DNA of 64,000 nucleotides from Knoxdaviesia capensis (Eukaryota; Ascomycota; Sordariomycetes; Microascales; Gondwanamycetaceae). Position numbers and translations under genes: made by a program. Below the pieces are notes generated by a model. It saw only the letters and a list, made by a program, of their open reading frames with translations, searched no databases and had not been told where the DNA came from. This document shows positions 58,900 through 64,000 of this stretch, one piece after another (the stretch's first letter is position 1; the number at the start of each line of letters is the position of its first letter). The stretch is taken from NCBI GenBank assembly GCA_001510575.1, contig LNGK01000008.1, positions 1,562,340 to 1,626,339 on the forward strand. The letters are read 5' to 3'.

Positions 58900-61800
58900 C
58901 CTAGACGGTGGTGTGGTGTGTTCTGTTACATTCTGCCTTCTTTCTCTCGCTTTCCTTCCATTGTTCCTTCCCGGCCACCGTCGCTATCGTTATCTCAAAC
59001 CCTCGCATGCATTCTTCCTGTAACTGTCCCGAAGCTGCAGGCTATATTGGATCCTTCTCCTATCCCGACTGATTCATTTGCAACGGCCATTACTACGCGT
59101 ACTGTATCTTCGTGTTCCTCCTTCATCCAATATCCGTCTCTCTCTCTATCTTTTTCCTCCCCTCCATCTTCGCCTTTTCTCCCTCCTTTTTCTTTTCTCT
59201 TTCTCTTCCATCGTCGACTCTTTTTCTCCGGGTCTTCTCTCCCTCCAATTCCCGCATCTCACCTCTCCATCTCCGACTCCGATTCCTTCTCCCTTGACCG
59301 ATCTCTCTCGGTTTTCGCCTTTTCTGTTTTTCTTTCTTTCTTCTTCTCGGTCTCTGTCGCGGTGGTATTTTTTTTTTCCTTCAATGCTCTTGTTCCGCCC
59401 TGTTCCAGTTCCAAATCGTCGCACCCCTCAGCTGTGCGGGTAATCAACGACGCTCGACGAATATCGTAGTCACACTCCTTTTTTTTTTTTTTTGCTCGCT
59501 TTTCCACACCTGTCACTTTCGCGCACCCCCGTTTCGTCGTCTTCTCGATTGGGTCAAGCACCACCACCACCACCAACTTTTTTCGTGTCCTGATCTACGA
59601 TCTCACCCGTTCTCTCCAATCAGCCTAGTATCAATCTTCATACACCCACTCAAAGCCCTGGATCAATCGCATATTCTTTTCCTTTTTCTTCAATCCTCTG
59701 GTGTCCTTCTGTTAGATTTTATTTATTTTATTTACTCTTTTCGCCCGAGTCTCTCTGTCTTTTGAAATCAGGGAATCCCTAATTCCAGTCCACTCCCTTT
59801 GTACCTCTCGTTGCTTTTCTCTATCGCCCTCTCCATATCTGTGCACCCACGCAGTCTAGTCTTAGCTCTGGTCTGTAACTTCGATTTAGTCCCGTCCCTT
59901 TTCCGTGGTCCACTCGAAAATACTTCCTCTTTTTTTTTTGGGCCAGTCCGGTTCCTCTGCGTTGGCGTCGACACTATTATAGCCTCCGAGTGCCATATCT
60001 TGAAACCACTTACCACCTCACTGACTTTCGACCTTTTCGGTCGGCCCTCCTCTCCGGCCTTCTGGACAACTTGGGCTGTCCCTGACTCGACCACCCTTCA
60101 TTACTGCTCCATTCCGCCGGCCCTTCACTTTGCAAAGTCCTGGTATGTAATACATTTTGACTTTTGGCTGCAGCATTCCGTGTCATCATTTCCAGTGGAC
60201 AACGTGATTCTCCTGTTCTGTTCCTTGCTGGCTGCTCTCATTACGAGCCCAGTACAACCTCTGAAGTAAAAGTCTGGGCGGGTCTTTTTGGAGTCTGAGC
60301 CGTGGTAGTGCTGCTGGCTAGAGCCACCACATAATGAGACCCTTTATTTCCAATCTTGATCTATACACCCTCATCTCCATTGGCTGTTTTCATGATTATC
60401 TTTTTGTCTTCCCCCACGTCTCTCTTTCTCCAGAGTATAGATACCCAAACTATAGTACGAGTGTGTACTGTTCTTTATGGCTACTAGCCAAACTCAACGT
60501 GGATCGGGGTCTTAGAATTCTCTCTCTGATGCCTCTCGTCTCAAGCCAGCCACCACCAGCAATATCTACATCCCTTGTTTCCACCCTTCTCTTTTCTATC
60601 TCTCGTCTCTTGTCTGCTGTTCTTTGTGCTCCTCTATAACTTTGGATTTCTTGTCTTCCTTCTTTTTCCCTTTTCCTTTTTTTCCTTTTTCCTCTTCCTT
60701 TATTGCCCTTCTCTTCTCTCCTCTCCTCTTCCTTTTTTCCTAACCTTCCTCCACCTTCCGCCTTCTTTGTACCTCCTTCTCATCTTTGTGTGTGTATATC
60801 TTTTTTTTTTTCTGTTCTCTGTTCTCTTGTCTTCACCCCCTTGCCTGCCTTTTTCATACCCTCTTCTGAACTCTAATCCATGCCCAGCTGTTCACCCTCA
60901 ACTTTCATACCGAACTAATCCTTTTCAGCTGCCACCTTTCCACCTAACACTCCACTGCCAAACCCTTTTCTCCAACACACAGACATTCCTCTCCATACCC
61001 CCCTTGTCACTGACCTTAGCTTCTTTCGCTAAGCCGCAGTCTATACTCACACCTTCCAGTGCCTTACAGACTTCTGTCATCTGCACTGGGGGGCCAGTCA
61101 GGGCAGCCCGGAGTCTTTTCTGTTTCACCCTTCTTAATCTTCTTTTGTTCCCACCTCTGAGTCCCTCATACTCTGGGTTTAGTGGGATCCTTTTCTTCGT
61201 CGTTGCTGGCCCGGTTTTTGCTCTGTTTTTTTTTGCCACACATCTCAGCCTACACAGTCAGTGGGTGCTAACCTGATTGATATACGATACAGTACTTGCA
61301 GACTGCGGGTTTTATTCGTTTGCACCAGTCCGTGGCTGACCACAAGCCAGCAATTACGGCCACAATCCCACGAGTAGCCAGGTTTCGTCCATACCGCCAG
61401 TGTCTCGACGACCCCCTTCCCGCGCCAACACCCACCGCCTGCGGGCTTTGTCTTGACGCGTGCACGTCCTGTTACTGTAACTCCCACTCATCCTCGACTC
61501 ACTCAGTAGCCACCTCGGGCCACCACTCACACAGGGTCACTGTCTTTTTCTTTTTCTTTTTTTCAGCAATTGCCAAGATCCGCCGTGATTTACCGTCTGA
61601 GGCCCCATCTTACTGCCCGCTCCCGCGTCCAACCTTCGTTCCTCCTCACATCCCCTCTCAACCATTGTCCTACGCACGAGACAACGGTTTCCGGTTCTTG
61701 ATCGCCACCAACACACCCCTCAGGATCTCCAGCTCCGACGCTGTGTTGTTTGCTCTGTCGCGTTCATCCTCAACCGTCGCGGTAATCTGTTCTTTTTCCG

Positions 61801-62775
61801 CAGCCTCGTCACGTCGCCTTTAATCAACCACTCAAGGCATTCATCACTCAGTACCGAACACTCACCTCTTGCTGTCGGGCCCGTCTATGGGACATTATCA
61901 TCTCCTCTCCACTCAGTCGTACTAAGCGGCTTCGCTGTGGTCCTGATCAAATCTCCTTGTGCTCCGCTGCATCAGCCCGATCCTGACCTTGATTGCCCAG
62001 GCGCTGTTCCTTGGCTAGACTGAGCCGCCTTGTCCCTCTTTGCGTGAACTAAATTCGAACCCCCCGTGTAGGGTTCAAACACATACCCCCCATGACACCA
62101 AGACTTAAAGTCCTCACAGGTAAGTTGTTTTTGCAAAAGCCGCGCCCCCCCTTCTGATAAATACTGTCTGTCCACTCAGCTCTCGCCAGCTAGACTTCGG
62201 ACAAGACGAATCGCGCCGGCCGTTTGCTATTCTCGCCTGCTTCGCTGTACTGTACTGTACAGATACGAGTGTCCCTGTTCCAGCTACGCTACTCATCAAG
62301 TCGAGCTCACTCCCAATCCCTGTCGTCTTGTCTGAACCAGTTGGCTGGCTCACTGGCCGCCTTCTGATTGATACCCGTCAACCCATCTCATCTCCCCTAT
62401 CTTCTTCCACCATTCGGCTGGACAAGCGTCCGGTCTAAACCACTCTTGTCTCGATCACTTATTTTTTCTTTTTATCACTTCTTCGTGATATTTTTCCCTG
62501 TCCATTTTTTCCCTCCTTTCACCCCATTTCCCCTCTGATTCCATTCCCCAATCCGTCATCGCTCGTCACCTCTCTCCTCCTCTTGGTTGTGTGTCATACA
62601 CACTGCTTCCTTGATCGTCTCTTCTTCTGGCTCGCCCTCGATTGGCTTTCTCAAGCGATTACTCCTCCGGCCAGAAGACTTCTCGATCCCGTTTTTTTTC
62701 CTTTTTGTTCTTTTCTCTCTCCTATCCTCGCGGCGCGGCGATTTATATGGCCTTGTGGCCATTCTCATCTTCATA
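58900..62775 (+). promoter_or_regulatory. Pyrimidine-rich upstream region of the ketopantoate-reductase-like gene
   Basis: 3.9 kb with strong C+T bias on the + strand ending at the ATG at 62776, including poly-T runs near 59.48 and 60.80 kb. Open frames here encode almost only Ser, Leu, Phe and Pro and are by-products of composition. Inferred to be promoter and possibly a long leader; a separate non-coding transcript is equally possible. Confidence 0.4.
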
Positions 62776-64000
62776 ATGTCTGACCTTTCGGATTCCGGCG
62801 ATCTAATGCATGTTTGTGTAGTTGGAGGGAATCCCGTCTCGGCATTCTTGTCCTGGAGATTGCAGGCCACCAACGCTTGCGATGTCACCCTCGTGTGGAA
62901 GTCCGGCTTTGAACATGTCTCTCAGTATGGAATATCTTTCAAGTAAGTTACTCTCCCGTCTCTCTCTTTCTATCCCTTCTCAGCTTGATCTTGGAAATCG
63001 GCGTCATTTTTTTTTCCTTGAAATGTCGCTGGGGCGGGTTTTTCTATGTTCCACTCCCTTGACAATATCTTTCCACTGACGATCAAAATCCAGGTCCGCA
63101 ACTTTTGGTAACGAGCGGTTCAAGCCGAAGAGTGGTAAGAAACAGTTATATTGCCGTCCTCCGGTTTTCTCTTAATATATCTCACTCGAGTGGGAAACTA
63201 ACCTGCTTTTTTGTTCACGTCACTAGTTGTGCGAAACCCCGAGGAAGCCGCAGCGACAAAGACTGGCGCTTTCGACTATGTGATTCTTTGCGTCAAGGCC
63301 CTCCCCGATGTTTATGATCTCGCCTCTGTCATCGATCCTGTTGTAACTCCTCAACACACTTGCATTCTTGTCAACACCACTCATACCCTTGGCCTGGAGG
63401 CTGCCATCGAAGAACGCTTCCCCACGAATGTCGTTCTGTCACTTGTTTCCGGTGCGGAGTTGTCTCAACTCGGCCAAAGCGAATTCGAGCACCGTGGTTC
63501 AACAGATATCTGGGTAGGACCTGCGAGTTCCAATTCGAATATCCCCCCCTCGATCCAGGAGGATATGGCTCAGGCACTAGCCATGACTCTCACTACCGGC
63601 CAGGTCGACTGCAAAGTTTCTCAGAACATCAGACAGCACCAGTTTGAGAGAGTAATTGGGTAAGTTACATGGGGATGTCGGCGTGGCAGCTCTTCATATC
63701 TGTTGCTAACAATTCATGTTTTCCTTTTTCACAGCCCCGCCGCTTTCCACCCGGCGAGCGTCATTTTCGAAACTCCGAACCACTCCATGCTTCTCGAAAA
63801 AGTTGGTGTCAAGGACATGATTCACGGAGTCATCGACGAGATGACTCTCCTCGCCGAAGCGCTTGGGTGCAAGCTCCCATCGACGTTTAAGCAAAAGGTC
63901 ATCGACGATATGACCAGCACCACGACGGAGAGTATGATGTGGCAAGACTACGTTGCCAAGCGGCCCATGGAGGTTGAGACCTGCCTGGCCTCGCCCATAA
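62776..64000 (+). CDS. Ketopantoate reductase family protein (partial, 3' end beyond window)
   Basis: Four exons are visible, 62776-62942, 63094-63134, 63227-63659 and 63735 to the window end, about 302 residues so far. Donors are GTAAGT, GTAAGA and GTAAGT, and frames agree at each joint (FKSATFGNERFKPKSVVRNPEE; VIGPAAFHPASVIF). The N-terminus HVCVVGGNPVSAFLSWRL is the dinucleotide-binding start, VILCVKALPD and CILVNTTHTLG follow, and the C-terminal domain has MWQDYVAKRPMEVETCLASPI, the ApbA/PanE-type helix motif. Bona fide enzymes reduce ketopantoate to pantoate with NADPH in coenzyme A synthesis. The usual GxGxxG is altered to GGNPVS, as in fungal Mug72-like members, so the substrate may differ. 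Confidence 0.87.

Noticed and set aside
58918..61276. Several 100-230-codon + strand frames rich in Ser, Leu, Phe and Pro
   Set aside because: Explained by the pyrimidine-rich composition of the strand; no domain, membrane topology pattern or start context supports them.
61995..62115. tRNA-like signals on the minus strand: a GGTTCGAATT box-B-like word and a GACTTTAAGTC stem
   Set aside because: The D-arm and acceptor stem cannot be formed at proper distances, and box A is missing; chance resemblance.

Overview
This window reads as nuclear DNA from a filamentous ascomycete (Pezizomycotina), most likely a Eurotiomycete. Genes are broken by short introns (about 45-155 nt) with GTATGT/GTAAGT-like donors and CTAAC/CTGAC branch sites. 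Proteins are of fungal type (Ymc-type carrier, Rsm18, Air1/2-like zinc-knuckle protein, DUF3824 protein, Orm protein, HDEL-tailed DnaJ). The one transposon carries an extreme repeat-induced point mutation (RIP) signature. The genus is not resolved from sequence alone.

Layout. 1-16.7 kb is a compact housekeeping block: a partial unrecognised gene (-), a CSA/ERCC8-like WD40 protein (+), ribosomal protein eL22 (+), a Ymc-type mitochondrial carrier (-), IMP3 (-) divergent from mitoribosomal bS18m/Rsm18 (+), a long PPR protein resembling complex I assembly factor CIA84 (-), an ER-lumenal Scj1-type DnaJ (+) and a 942-residue DUF3824 protein (-). 16.7-22.1 kb is gene-poor and holds a decayed dienelactone hydrolase pseudogene (20.3-21.5 kb). 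22.1-25.8 kb carries free-methionine-R-sulfoxide reductase (+) with a predicted 5-nt microexon, a LETM1-domain protein (+) and a SAM-dependent O-methyltransferase (-).

26.57-33.22 kb is a complete but dead Ty1/copia LTR retrotransposon: 145-bp LTRs, 5-bp target duplication TGAAC, and a primer-binding site matching the anticodon arm of initiator tRNA-Met. Its core has lost almost all CpA/TpG dinucleotides, whereas a 0.9-kb 3' tail and most of both LTRs are spared.

34.9-49.5 kb carries an Orm/ORMDL sphingolipid regulator (-), an Air1/2-like CCHC zinc-knuckle protein with an RGG tail (+), the PKA regulatory subunit (+) behind a pyrimidine-rich upstream region of about 3 kb, and SPF27/BCAS2 (-). 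49.5-62.8 kb is a 13-kb interval with no gene I can support. It switches from purine-rich to pyrimidine-rich on the + strand and is dotted with TACTGTA/TACAGTA motifs. The window ends inside a ketopantoate-reductase-family gene (+).

Most genes are independent housekeeping functions, not a pathway cluster. Shared themes are mitochondria (carrier, Rsm18, CIA84-like, LETM1), RNA processing (IMP3, Air-like, SPF27) and ER/lipid homeostasis (Scj1, Orm). All exon limits were read by eye from splice signals, reading frame and family conservation, and none was checked against transcripts. No prokaryotic-type features, CRISPR arrays or convincing RNA genes were seen.
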